Below, in pieces: positions 10,679 through 21,966 of a stretch of 64,000 nt of DNA. Position numbers and translations under genes: made by a program. Each line of letters opens with the position of its first letter. Within the stretch, counting starts at the first letter, position 1. This DNA is from Apostichopus japonicus (lineage: Eukaryota > Echinodermata > Holothuroidea > Aspidochirotida > Stichopodidae): the NCBI RefSeq assembly GCF_037975245.1, contig NC_092579.1, positions 3,434,001-3,498,000 of the forward strand. Reading direction: 5' to 3'. The notes below the pieces were generated by a model. The model ran no database searches, was not told where the DNA came from, and was given only the letters and a program-made list of their open reading frames with translations.

Positions 10679-10782
10679 ATTCATCAAAAGAACCCAAATC
10701 ACAGAAGAGGAATAACGATGCCTCTATATCAGATGCGAAACAGAGATATTTAGAAAGAAAGAAAGCAAAATTAACAATATGA
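10679..10782 (+). CDS. DHX40: DHX40 terminal coding exon
   Basis: The exon starts after ACCACCAG with two bases that complete the split codon. It encodes 33 residues ending RYLERKKAKLTI and a TGA. The SISDAKQRYLERKK tail is characteristic of DHX40. Confidence 0.87.
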
Positions 10783-11935
10783 ACAAAACACATATCCTGA
10801 AGTGAGATGAGCTTTCCAGATTTAGTGATGTGAAACCATGTGAACCATGCAGGAAGAGACGCAGGATAAAATGCAGGCGATTTCCTCGATGTCACTACAA
10901 ACAGTGTTCTTCAATTTCATGTGTTCACAACTCACACAAAAGAATTGTGCTCTCGCAGCCTTTTCATTTGGAAACTGTGATGTTACAAGGATGCAGTCCT
11001 TAGAAGAATGGCTTCCTAGTGGTGTCACAGAAAATGTTAGAATTGACTGTGAAAGGTAGAAAACACTCACTGGAAAGATAATGAAGATATGGTGTCACTT
11101 GAAAGCTAGAAATTTGATATTAAAAGCTAGCATTCATAGTAATGTCAATCAAAAGCATTAGTGATTACACGAAGGCAGTGTATCAAGCATTCACTGTGAC
11201 GTCTTTGTAGAGAAGTACATGCAGTCCATCATTATGTGTTAGACTGTGATGTCACAAATGTAGTATTGTGTAGCATGTTTTGTGATGATATCACCAGACG
11301 TGTCAGACATATAGTCATAAATATAGTATGCATGTTAACATTATATGCGTGACGATAAATATGATATCAACCATTGTAATGTCACTAAAAGATGGTGGTG
11401 TGCACTAAGGTATCAACTGTCTCTGTGATTTATCTCCACACAGAGGAATTGTATGCAGTTGAGGATAACATATTGGAATGTGATGTCACAACCTGCAGTC
11501 ATAATGTGTAAGACTTGTTGTTTTGTCACTAGAAGGAATGTTCATATTTATTCAAAAATATATCTTTCACCTCTATATATATATAAAGGAATTGGGCAGA
11601 GATGCAAACTTTACATATGTACCCATTGTGAAAGAGATATGTATGGAGTCGCAACATGGGGCACAAGTTTTGGAGGAGCAGAGATGCACAATACCCCCTA
11701 GCCCTGGCTGTTTCAATGCTCATGTTAATTAATAAGGGTATATAGTGGCTACAAACATTGCTAGATGTGATAAAATGGTCACACAGTTTCAAAAACGTAC
11801 AGCACAGTTTTAAGCATGGTTTGACCTTTTTGGAATTTATAATCTTGTGACAATCATAAGTGAGATAATCTGAAGACTGTACCATCAAGAAATGTATTTA
11901 TTTTTCCATTGTATGTTTTTTTGGTCAAAAATAAA
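10783..11935 (+). other. Probable DHX40 3' UTR
   Basis: Non-coding sequence from the stop to an AATAAA at 11930-11935. A loose motif with TGATGTCAC or TAATGTCA recurs through it, perhaps a decayed repeat. The short frames here look random. Confidence 0.5.
11930..11935 (+). terminator. Candidate DHX40 poly(A) signal AATAAA
   Basis: First clear AATAAA after the stop in a T-rich setting, about 1.15 kb downstream. Confidence 0.45.
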
Positions 11936-13990
11936 TTATTGCACATAGTATCCTTTTGTTGAGACATTCATTTACTGTAACATGTCATAAAAAGTGCACA
12001 GCATTTATTTGTCAGTAAGCTTTAGGTGTTTTCTGTTTTGTGGTTCCTCCTCCATATTTCCCCTGTAAATGTGTGCCCCCACCCCCCTCTCCGTCCTCAA
12101 GTTTCAATCTACCTTTACCTCCTCTGTGTGGAGTAATTTTCTCAGAAGCTGTTATTATTTGTCGTTTCATCATTTGATTCGAGAGAGGTGGAAATAAATG
12201 ATTTTGGAAAACAGTGATGAACATAGTCCTTATAATTCATGTTGTTGTATGCTCTACATCCAAAGAAGAATTTACTGTTATATCCACTGATGATACAGGA
12301 AGCGAGCCTTGATATTATTTAAACATCCTTTTTAAAGCATATATGCTAGGAAGACCAAATATGGTCAACCCACTGCCAAAGTTATATACTTCTTTGGTTG
12401 CAGTACTCAGAAGATTTTTCCTCAGGCATTTCAGGGACCTTTGGGGGTTTGGGGGGGTGGGGTGGGTACGGGGGTTGGAGGACAGGAGTATGACTAATAT
12501 TCAGTGGTGGTGAATTTATCACCTAGGAGCATGGAGAGCCATGTCAGGCCCTAGGTACAATTATATCACCTGTCCCCCCCCCCCCCCATTTTTCACTCTT
12601 CATATACCTCTGGAACTGTGGTGTATGCACTGTTATCACTGACTGGCTTAAGTTTGTCCCGTTTGTATTATAGTTCGTTTACGATTTTACTGCTGTTTTT
12701 GTCGAGATTGGCTGATTAATACTCTCATCTGCCTCTTCAGACTGGCCATCATTTGCGCTATACCCCGGCCATATAATCCCGCCTTTTGACATTGTTAGCG
12801 TAATCCTGTTTGGGCCGTCTGTTCAACCTTTAAAATGCATGGGGAAATATGGAAGCTTAGAACCTCATCAATTATATCATTTTTCCTCTTGCGAACATTT
12901 GGCATATATTAATTTGTAAAACAAGTTTCATCGTTTACTGGTAGGCCTAGAAGAACATTTCATGATCAAACGACCGAATGCATTAACTGTTTGCTATTAT
13001 GTTGCAAGTGGATACTGTACAAGTTATAATCCCTGATGTGTGCTTAGCTTTTATTTTCCGATACGTGGTCCCGGCCTAATCTCACTGTGTAGTGACTAAG
13101 ATAAGTTGCCTTTTGCAAACAAACACATCACAATTACCGAACTCGATCTGCAACAATGCTTGGAGAATGTTTCTTTGCTTATCCCCAACACAGGACTTAA
13201 TAGAATAGATTGATAGGCAACAATCGAATTGTGAGTTGCTCTATTGACGGAAGTTCCTCAGACACGACTTAAGCGTGAGGTTGCCGTAGCAACCTCCAGC
13301 AACGGCAGGTGTCTCTGTGCTTTGCATCACAGATGTATTTGTTCTATGCGAGAAAGATGAGCTGTTGCTAATGGTGAAGCGTATTCAGAGAGGGAGATAG
13401 CTACCTTTGCACAGAGGTAACTCGGAGGGGGTTATGTACAGCGATTGCTGTTGATGCATGGCCGGTGGTTAGCTAATTCACAGAGGTGCTAAGGGCAATG
13501 GAAGTTAGGCCTACGCAGAGCTTTATTTAATAACACCGGAATATTTTTTAATATAAACCGATAATAAATTGTTCGGATTGACGTCTTGTAGAGGGCATCA
13601 TAGGACTATCCCTGCAATTGTTTATTCGAATATGTAGGGTCATATTGCTCTGCCTTAAAACATACCGTGGAGTTGAACTTACCATTGGAATTTACGATAG
13701 GGGCATGCAGGCTAATATATAAACAGTTACATATGTTATCATTCGTTTTCCAACGATCTTCATGGACTGTGAACATTTTATTCCATACCCGACCGCACGA
13801 CTGGAGGTTTCGTTGTCTGGGCTACATATGTAAATTTGGTCCGTAGCGACTCAGCATTTTAGTTACCTCATCATATCCGAAGGAACAGTATAGGGGCACC
13901 TACCATCCACCGGAACTAATACACAACGGACATATCAAATACCTCGAGTTGTATGGTATAACAAGCAATTATCATAACCGGTCAAGTGCA
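11936..13990. other. Intergenic region and putative CRADD-like promoter
   Basis: No convincing exon. A dense G-run tract at about 12432-12485 could form a quadruplex, and a C-run lies near 12574. A TATATAAA at about 13716-13723 is a weak TATA candidate about 270 bases before the ATG at 13991. Confidence 0.5.
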
Positions 13991-14087
13991 ATGGTACAAA
14001 AATCAAGCCGGTCTACCCCGGCACCTAGCACCCCTGCTGCTCCTAATCCTGCGGAACCACCGAAACCTTTAACACCAAATGATGAAG
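13991..14087 (+). CDS. CRADD-like exon 1, Pro/Ala-rich leader
   Basis: It starts MVQKSSRSTPAPSTPAAP at an ATG followed by G and ends before a perfect GTGAGT donor. Low-complexity Pro/Ala/Ser/Thr composition. Intron 1 is about 4.2 kb. Confidence 0.72.
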
Positions 14088-17000
14088 GTGAGTAAATATG
14101 TATTGTTGCTTTGGTAACATATTAAATTAAAGGAGTAGTTCGGAGGAAACCTTATATTTTACTTATGAAACAAGAACACATTCTAGCATCCTGGTGAAAT
14201 TTCCTTTATACGTATCGTTTTCAACAAAGTTTGTAGTCTCAATGCCTGCATTGCGTTTTCAGGATAGTGATAACTTGAAATTGTCAACGTTTGTACCAAA
14301 GTGAACTTGAAGCAAGATTTGAAGATAATCCAATCCAAGCATCGCACCTGTTTGCTTCAAGTTTACTTACAGCACAAACGTTGACAATTTCAACTACCAA
14401 TTTGCTTGAAAACGTTATGTTGAATTTGCATGTAAATTCAACTAGTATTAATATAACCATATAACTTTGGCAGGCAGGGGAGCAACCTCCATATTTGAAT
14501 GGGGGAGGAACTGATATTTTGTCAGGGGAGGAGTCCCCCTCCCCCTTTGAGAAACTGGTAAAAATGGAGTGCGTAGATGAAAATGGGTAGAGGTTGCCAA
14601 ACAATGACGAAGAGACCTTCATCCAGTCGGCCCTAATGGAAAAGCATCTGCAGCTCTATACGAATTAGCATTCAGTAAACTTTATGACCGACAATTAATT
14701 TGAAACTGTTCTGCGTATTGACAATTAATATCATCCCTTCCTAGTTTCCACATACCACATATCATTGTGCTAAGCACAAGAGCGTGAGAGATAAAATAGA
14801 TCATTGGGAAGTGTACCCCCGTCCCCACCCCCACCCGCCGTGACGTCGTACCTCGTGATGATCGTACAAGTTATTCCGACTTTGATCAGATGTTCATTCA
14901 CCCATTAACCTCCAGTTTCCCTTGACTTCATTCGGCAAGATCAATTTCCAAACGCTCTCAGACGCACGTATATATAACATTGGCTTGTAGGTATGTTCTT
15001 ATGTAGGCCTTAGTTTCTCATTCATTTTCAAGAATGCAACCACGAATTAGTCGGTAAACGTTTTCAAATGTTGGTCTTTATTACAAAATAAATACCACAT
15101 GTAATAACAAAAAAATAACCACAGGTGATCGACCTAAAAAAAAACAGGCAGCCTTTGTTTCTATTTAACCTTGATCGTTTTGGTGTAGTAATTCAGAGTA
15201 TGAAAGAAGTTCAGGGTCATTAACCGGCTTAAATACAATCGAGGTAAACTGCAATTTGATCTTATTTTCATGGACAAAGTAGAATAGTTATTTTAAATTA
15301 ACCCCGATTATAACCTCAATTTCAGCTACCTCATGCGAATTTACCCAAAGGAGCTATACAATGTTTAGAAAATATGGGAAACTTTTGTGTTTTACGTCAA
15401 CTCTTTATGCACCTGACTAATATGTAGTCGGATCATTCTATCGTTGCATATTCTTGCACCGTGGTGTCTATATTGAATCTAATGAAGCGATTCTGTGTCG
15501 AGTAGAATACATTTCACACACAAAAAACAATCATCTTTAATTAGTGTGATTCACACTATACTGAATGGGATGTATTGATGGTCCAAATTGTTCAATTAAC
15601 CAAATTACTTTATTGATTAATTTATTTTATAATCAATTGATTAATTCATTATAGATAATCGAGACAATGAGGTGTAAACGTTTGACCACCAGACCGTAGA
15701 AAAGACATTCGTTTTGCTGTTTGGCGCATGTTTGTCACAAATACTAACTTATTTCTCATATCATGACCTTTAATTTACAGAAGTAGGATACATTGGATTT
15801 CTCTTTCATGCTATTATTAATAGATAATGCTTAGTATTGTTTACATCAGTCTGCACTCTAGCACCCCCCCCCGCCCCCGCCCCCCTCTGTTGAAGTCTTT
15901 ATAAATTCATGAAAGATTCATGAGATTTTTTTGAGAATAATTTATTCTTTATTCCAGTATTGACCCGGGCTATAGCCCACCTGACCCCCTACCTCTTTGG
16001 ACCTATCAGACACCATATTCAAATAATCACCAGAAAAGAAGAGGATATCAATGTGTGGCTCATCAGTCATTATATCGCTGCTGGTGTAAGCCATTGTTAA
16101 CTATAGTCGATCGATATTGTGAATACACCCATTTCGATTTGTGATGGTTGCATATGTACAGTACCGAACTGCACTTCAGTCATAATAATAACAATAGGGG
16201 AAAGATAAATAGAGAAATGAATTGCAAATTGTAAATAAAAACTAGTTTTGCTTTTGACGAAAAGTGGTAATCGCACCATTTGACTTAGGATCAGGGAGCT
16301 GCTAGTAGCAGCTCCCTGTTAGGATACTCAGTCATTAACTATATCTGCCACTTACATAATCCCCAATGTGCCCTGTGCCAATCCCCTGTGTTATCAGTAG
16401 GCCTACAATTCATTTTAGCTATACTGTCGCGTGGAGTTCAAAGTGGGGGGGGGGGGGGAGGGGTGAGGGCTATAACAGAGATATCCAGATATATTTTACT
16501 TTAAGCAGTTCATAAAATGATGTACTAGAATTAATCCCCGATTCCCCGTAAAACTCTCCATACTGTTTTATTAACTAATAGCAAACTATAATGCCCTGAC
16601 CAATATATGGCTTACATATTATAGAAAGCCATAGAATTTCAAGACGAGTTGACGTTTCTGGGTGCATGCACCTAATACAAAACCATAACGGTCATAGCCA
16701 AGTAATATGAAAATATCATAGATCTATAGAAAACATCAATAAAATTCACATGGTGACGTTACACGGCTACAGTAGATGAAAAGCCATCAATTAAATCGTT
16801 CCGTGAATGGATACTGACAAAAGTAAACATCCTGAAGTTGGACAGGCATAAAAATCGATAGGTTCTGTTTGTTATTAGAAAATGAAAACTAAACGAACGA
16901 TAATCGACGGTTGTAATGTAGCTATTAATATCAAAAATGAAAACTACAAAGCGAATGGTGACAATACAAATATATAACAGGGCAAGTTAATTACACGATG

Positions 17001-18249
17001 TGAATGAAATATGAAACACCCCGAATGCATGTAGTGATATTACAGCTTGAAAAACTGCCATTGTGGGCTGAAAGCTGGTAAGTTTGTTTGAACCCGAAAC
17101 TGATTAGGAGAGGAGCATAGGGAAGGAGCGAAAAGAGCATTAGACGAGGGGAATAGAAAGCGTTGGGGATGAGAGGGGGGGGGTGTTTAACTTAACCGTC
17201 ATCAAAATTATGAAGCTACGATTCATTGTATCTAAGACTATATTGCGAGTCCCTATTGTCTACGACTAACAAGTTTGCCAGGCTCGGTTTGACCATTTCA
17301 TGGTAACCAAAATATTCTATAGGGCTAGGGCTCTTTGAGATGATTTAAATGATGATTTTCAAAAAGGAATTAAATTCTTTGGCAAGTACTGATATTTCTG
17401 ATTTCCGAATAGCCAAGTCATACGAAAAGTTGTTTTAAGATAATAGCAGTAGGCCTACTCATTTGTCCATTTGTGTGATAAAACAAATTAAATAACATTT
17501 ACCTCTATAAAGAAACATTTCGATGCTACTCGATGTTACAACATCCTGTAATAATGTATAGCTTCCTATAGCTTGGTTAGTGAATTCTAATATTAATCAG
17601 AATTTTTCAATTTGCTTGTTGCAGATGTTATTAGGCCTAAATACTAAAGGTGAAACTTCCTTACCGATGAGAAATGAAGACTTTATATTATAATAATATT
17701 GCCCACCTGATTAGAAAGATGAGAGAGGAATTTAATATTTGGTCAATTGTAATTTCCATTTTGAGTAATACTAGTATTGACGAAATGCATAAAACATGCT
17801 TCAATAAGTAAGTCTGTTGAGATCCGCCGACATTATGCAGACAATAGTAATAACTAACTTTACACTCCGGGGTTTCCAGGTTATCTCTAAGCACGTTGTA
17901 TTTAAATGCGCGCCGCTTTTGTTTGCCATGGTGACCTGATAAACAAACTCTTGTCTTTTCTCCGTCTTGCCTGTCGATCTTTGTTTTCTACTTTGGTTCA
18001 CACGATAAGAGCAGAGTGTTACTCCATAGAGCCTCTGATAAGAGTCACTGATTAAATATTATCTTCTTTATTGCATGTATATGTTTGTGGTTAACTATAT
18101 AGACTGCTCTGCACAAAATGACATTTTTGGATTCGGGTGTAGTCTATAATATATGATGGTCTCTCCCCCCCCCCCTCCCTTCCCCCTCCTTACGACAAGT
18201 GATTATTATTGCAAATTTATTATTTGTTGATTTTCCCTCTTATTTTCAG
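14088..18249 (+). other. CRADD-like intron 1
   Basis: Long AT-rich intron with no convincing exon. Notable: a 27-base near-perfect palindrome at 16292-16318 and homopolymer G or C runs near 15863, 16445, 17174 and 18165. Confidence 0.55.
16292..16318. repeat. 27-bp palindrome (13-bp arms, one-base centre)
   Basis: CAGGGAGCTGCTA, then one G, then TAGCAGCTCCCTG. The arms match perfectly. No known element was recognised. Confidence 0.8.
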
Positions 18250-18534
18250 CCGCGAATGAATCTCGTAAAATGCTCTCGATGTATCGAGTTGCGTTAATAA
18301 ACAATCTACGGCCGTTTGAAATGATAAAACATCTACGAGAAAACATGGTTGTGAACGCCGAGAGAGCCAAGGAGATGAGGAGGGCTGGCAGAGGCAATAA
18401 AGTAACGACTGGGGAGGTCATCATTGACGAGTTATTGACAAGAGGGGGACGAGAATTCGACGTTTTCGTCATCGGACTAAAGAAACAACATGTTAATGTA
18501 TTCGCAGACCTACTGGAAGGCAAACATGAATCAA
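18250..18534 (+). CDS. CRADD-like exon 2, CARD
   Basis: The acceptor is TTATTTTCAG and the donor is GTAAGT. It holds a whole CARD: MYRVALINNLRPFEMIKHL at helix 1-2, TTGEVIIDELLTRGGREFD at helices 4-5, and VFADLLEG at the end. The ELLTRGGREFDVFV pattern is typical of CARDs. Confidence 0.82.
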
Positions 18535-19096
18535 GTAAGTGAAACGAGCGGTGTCGGTGTGCTCAAAGTATAGTACAAAGGCCAAGATGAATTTAGCACT
18601 GTAAGGTAATGAAATGGTTGAAGTAGTACATATACCTCAACTTCAACCCCAATCTCTCAGATCCGAAACCTCCTTTCCCCAACTGCAATTTTGACACATG
18701 ATCCTGATGTATTCTACCCAGATACTCTTCTGAAAAATTCGATTTGTATTTAGACATAGTTTCGGACTTTATGATATTGGTCAGCGACTCAGCGTGGGTC
18801 GAAAAAAGTTATATTATGTCTCGTTGCTTACATTCTTTCTGAAATGATATCGTGCCCCCCCCCCCCCCCCCAAATGATGCAATGTCTTATATATTGCCAC
18901 AGCATAAGGACATTATCAAATGATTCCCTATTTGTATCTTACGAAGTTTATTTTATAATATCACAAAAGTAAATACTATGATTATATATACAAACATTTA
19001 ACAATGGGGAACAAAGGACATAATATGTCTCATTTGAATAGTCATTCATCGTTATTTCATCAATATTTAACTCTTTCTGTTGCTTATTTTGTGCAG

Positions 19097-19327
19097 AACT
19101 CATCAACATAATAGAACCAACATCGAGACAGCTCGGTCATCACTGGAAACGGCTGTCACTTGAACTAGGTACCGCAGGATTTGTTCCGAAAGTTGAAACT
19201 AAGTACAATAAAGTAAGAGAGCAGGCGCTTTACAGCTTGATTTTGTGGGAAGATTCATCTGGTATAGCAGCGACTGAAAGGAGACTACTTGACGGATTAC
19301 AAGCTCTTCAAATGAAGTGGGCACTCG
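19097..19327 (+). CDS. CRADD-like exon 3, death domain
   Basis: The acceptor is TTTTGTGCAG and the donor is GTATGT. It encodes a death-domain fold: RQLGHHWKRLSLELG with the conserved Trp144, then helices through REQALYSLILWED and RRLLDGLQALQ. Confidence 0.78.
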
Positions 19328-19723
19328 GTATGTATTTCTTCCCCTGAAATGAAATGACGCAATCCCTCGAGGTCCGTTCATATTTCTTCTACATGTTTAT
19401 TTGATAGAACTCCCTAAGCAAGCCCACCCCTCCCTCAATTGATCATTGGCATACGTATTTTTTTTAAACGTTATAGCAGGGTGTAATCTGAGAGATTATT
19501 TAACTTATAGACTTTAGTTTGCGCTCTTTCATTTATTTTCCGCTAGCCATATTACCGACCGAGTCTATTCTCATTAAACACCCTTCCCTCACTGGTAACT
19601 TGCTTGATGGTGTTGCTCTTTGGAGTAACGCTCCTTCCGATTAAAGAGAATTATTTATACCCAATCGGAATGATGGATGCTTTGATTATGATTATTTCTT
19701 CTTCTTTTTTTGTGTATTTCCAG

Positions 19724-19789
19724 CATCTATAAAGAAGATTTCTAATCCCAAAAGTGGAAAAAAGAAGAAAGGAAAAAAGAAAAAGTCAG
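19724..19789 (+). CDS. CRADD-like exon 4, lysine-rich tail
   Basis: A small exon in matching phase 1, from ASIKKISNPKSG into runs of KKKK broken by glycine. The acceptor is TATTTCCAG and the donor is GTAAAA. Confidence 0.65.
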
Positions 19790-20094
19790 GTAAAAATGAT
19801 AATAAATTCATTTATCTAGCAGTGGTGAATTCATTAGCCTAACTATTCCTTGATAAATGTTATCAATGTATGACAGCATTGGTACGGCGTAAATATTCTG
19901 CAAGAGATAGTACCGAAATAAGGCATGTTATCAATCTTCTACAAGCCAAGCGCTGATCCAGCGGTGGTGGTGGGGTGTACACAAAATATAAACGGTGCAC
20001 TGTAAGGCGTGGGCCTACTGTGAGGCTACTATACGTGTAGTAAATTCCCCAAAACAGGTAAAAGAGGAGCGAAGTAATCAGTTTGGTGTTGGGT

Positions 20095-20468
20095 CAGTGG
20101 CGTAGGAAGGTACTTTTGAGTGGGGGGGGGGGGCTGAAGACTGTTGGCCGGCCTGGGGGAGGGGTCTAAGGGGAGGGGGTGTCCACCTCTCCTTTGGATT
20201 TTTTTTTGCATTTCCAGGTGGCCTCAGATGCAATTTGGTGCAATATAACACACTTCAACACCCACTCCATTTTGTAAAGAATTTTGCATTTTCACATGGA
20301 CTTAGATGCAATTTTGTGCTTCAAATTAGATTTTTCTTTCATTTGGAAATGAAAAAGGGGTTTTCTGACTTGCGGAGCGGGGGGGGGGGGGGCGGAACGA
20401 TTCTTCCGCCCCCCATATTTTTCACTGGGGGGGCTGGCGCCCCCAGCCCCCCGGTTCCTACGCCCTTG
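20095..20468. mobile_element. Probable MITE in CRADD-like intron 4
   Basis: Ends GGCGTAGGAA (left) and TTCCTACGCC (right) are inverted, with G-rich subterminal sequence on both sides. About 370 bp, no coding capacity. The exact ends and target duplication are not resolved. Confidence 0.5.
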
Positions 20469-20729
20469 TGTAGGGTTGTGCTATCAACTACTGCGGTGGG
20501 GGGGGGGAGGTGTACCATGATCCCTGAATCCACGCCTGGTATGCTGTCACATATAAAAGTCGGGTGAGGGAGTTGGGTTTGTCCATGACTTTTCTTTCTC
20601 TTTTCTACACGCCGCGTCCGTCGGACAATGTTAAAGTCTCACAATATGCCGGCTTATATTCATTAAGTAGGCCTAATCTACAGGTTAAAAAGCTGTTCAT
20701 CAATATCTGTTGTACCATTTTGCTTTTAG

Positions 20730-20746
20730 GAAAAAAGAAGAAATGA
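20730..20746 (+). CDS. CRADD-like exon 5, terminal KKKK and stop
   Basis: Only 17 coding bases: they complete a glycine codon, then four lysines and a TGA. The acceptor is TGCTTTTAG. It is supported mainly by phase and by continuing the lysine run, so the junction is less certain. Confidence 0.55.
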
Positions 20747-21966
20747 AGTTGTGATTTGGCTAAACAAGGCTTTTAGGACGATATTCTTGCCATAACAACC
20801 TAAGCTGCTGTAATTCAGGATCCCAACTGTTCGAGGAAGACCAAGTGGTTCAGAGAAGCAGTTTATAGGACCAACAAACAAGATGTTTGGTATTCCTTCA
20901 AAGTACTGTTCAATGAGTGACGGTAACATTTATAGCAGAAGCAGCTCCTTGTTCTGGATAAAGAGTCACATGGACCACCAGGATATAATAAAATGAAGTC
21001 AGGGGGTTGTGGTGCCCAAGAGAAAAAGGTCCGCCAAATATCTAAGACAATTGTGTCGGCTACATGAGAAATGAAGTAAACAGTACGGTTTAAATCGGGA
21101 ATTTTCACGTCACAAAGTATTCTTCTGTTCATTAACCACGGCTGGCGACATAAACGGTGGTCTACAAAGCAATGCCGTATAATGCTCATCGAATATAGTA
21201 ATGGATATGAGGCATCTGGGTTTAGTTTGTAAGAAAGGTCAACTGAGGCGACAAGTTTCCAAGAGGTCGCAGTACATCAGTGATTCGAATTCATGGGATA
21301 CTGGAGGGGCAGGCCGGCAGGGTATGAGTGTGGGGGAGGGGGATGTATAGTGGTGTGTTTCTTTACACCATGTGGTCATCCATTATCTTCCCTCTGATAT
21401 AGGCTACCCACCAGAAACCTAGTGTGAAGCAAACTTGGGATTTGTTTGTTTAGCGTTAGTATTTTATTAACTACATGCTTCGCCTCATTATTAAAGATGG
21501 GTCTAGTGATATTTTCACTATTGCAAATAACTTAAAGATTTATGCACGGCTTCCACAGTTTTTAAGCATGTTTGATCAAATTACAAGGGATAAACTGTTC
21601 ATTGAAGAATTATGATATATATGTATATATCTCTAGAAAGTGTCTAAGTCCTAATATGCAACATTCTTGGAGATCCAACTCAGTTAGGCAACTTGAGGTT
21701 TGTCGGATATGATATGCAAAATCTCGAGTCGTCGATGGAAAAGTCTGTTGGCGTTGGAAACTTGCAAATTGGGGTTTGGGGAAGTGTGGTTTGATTGCCG
21801 AAACTTAAGAGATGCACATGACTTTGGAGTGATCTTTAGCAAGTGAAAATACTGAGCTAACAATACGTGAGATTGCCTAAATGTGGCTTTCACGGATTCG
21901 AAGTAACTTTTCAATATTCCTGAAGCTTGTATTGACGACGTCTTTCGTATTATTTTTTTGAATAAA
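20747..21966 (+). other. Probable CRADD-like 3' UTR
   Basis: Non-coding stretch from the TGA to an AATAAA at 21961-21966. No competing exon was seen. Confidence 0.45.
21961..21966 (+). terminator. Candidate CRADD-like poly(A) signal AATAAA
   Basis: AATAAA following a T-run, about 1.2 kb after the stop; followed by TTTTCTTGTCATCTTGTGG, a plausible downstream U/GU-rich element. Confidence 0.45.

Larger units (their letters stand above)
1..11935 (+). other. DHX40: DHX40 gene, 3' part (DEAH-box RNA helicase), seven exons
   Basis: This is the C-terminal part of a DEAH-box ATP-dependent RNA helicase. Exons 1-131, 803-917, 6803-6911, 8437-8610, 9564-9650, 9961-10078 (or 10123) and 10679-10782 join in consistent phase and give about 278 residues. 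Together they cover the helicase-associated (ratchet/HA2) region, which begins near [14 protein letters not shown], and the OB-fold region (ALCSGLFSNVA, HPSSVLFGQ, WVIYHEV). The final exon has a charged tail containing SISDAKQRYLERKK, the signature that points to DHX40 rather than DHX8, 15, 33 or 35. The helicase motor core must lie left of the window. A copia element sits antisense in the intron at 918-6802; without it that intron would be about 960 bases. The family is nuclear and RNA-directed, but the exact substrate is unclear. Confidence 0.88.
13991..21966 (+). other. CRADD/RAIDD-like gene: CARD plus death domain, five coding exons
   Basis: Coding exons 13991-14087, 18250-18534, 19097-19327, 19724-19789 and 20730-20746 join in phase 1 at every junction and give 231 residues. 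Order: a Pro/Ala-rich leader (1-32), a CARD (about 38-126), a death domain (about 128-204) with the hallmark LGHHWKRL, and a tail of nearly pure lysine (about 206-231). CARD followed by death domain is the arrangement of CRADD/RAIDD, an adaptor that joins caspase-2 to PIDD. Human CRADD is 199 residues and lacks the leader and the lysine tail. An adaptor role in apoptosis or innate signalling is inferred from domains only. The basic tail suggests nuclear, nucleolar or acidic-membrane binding. Orthology to CRADD, rather than a lineage-specific CARD-DD protein, is not shown. Confidence 0.75.
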
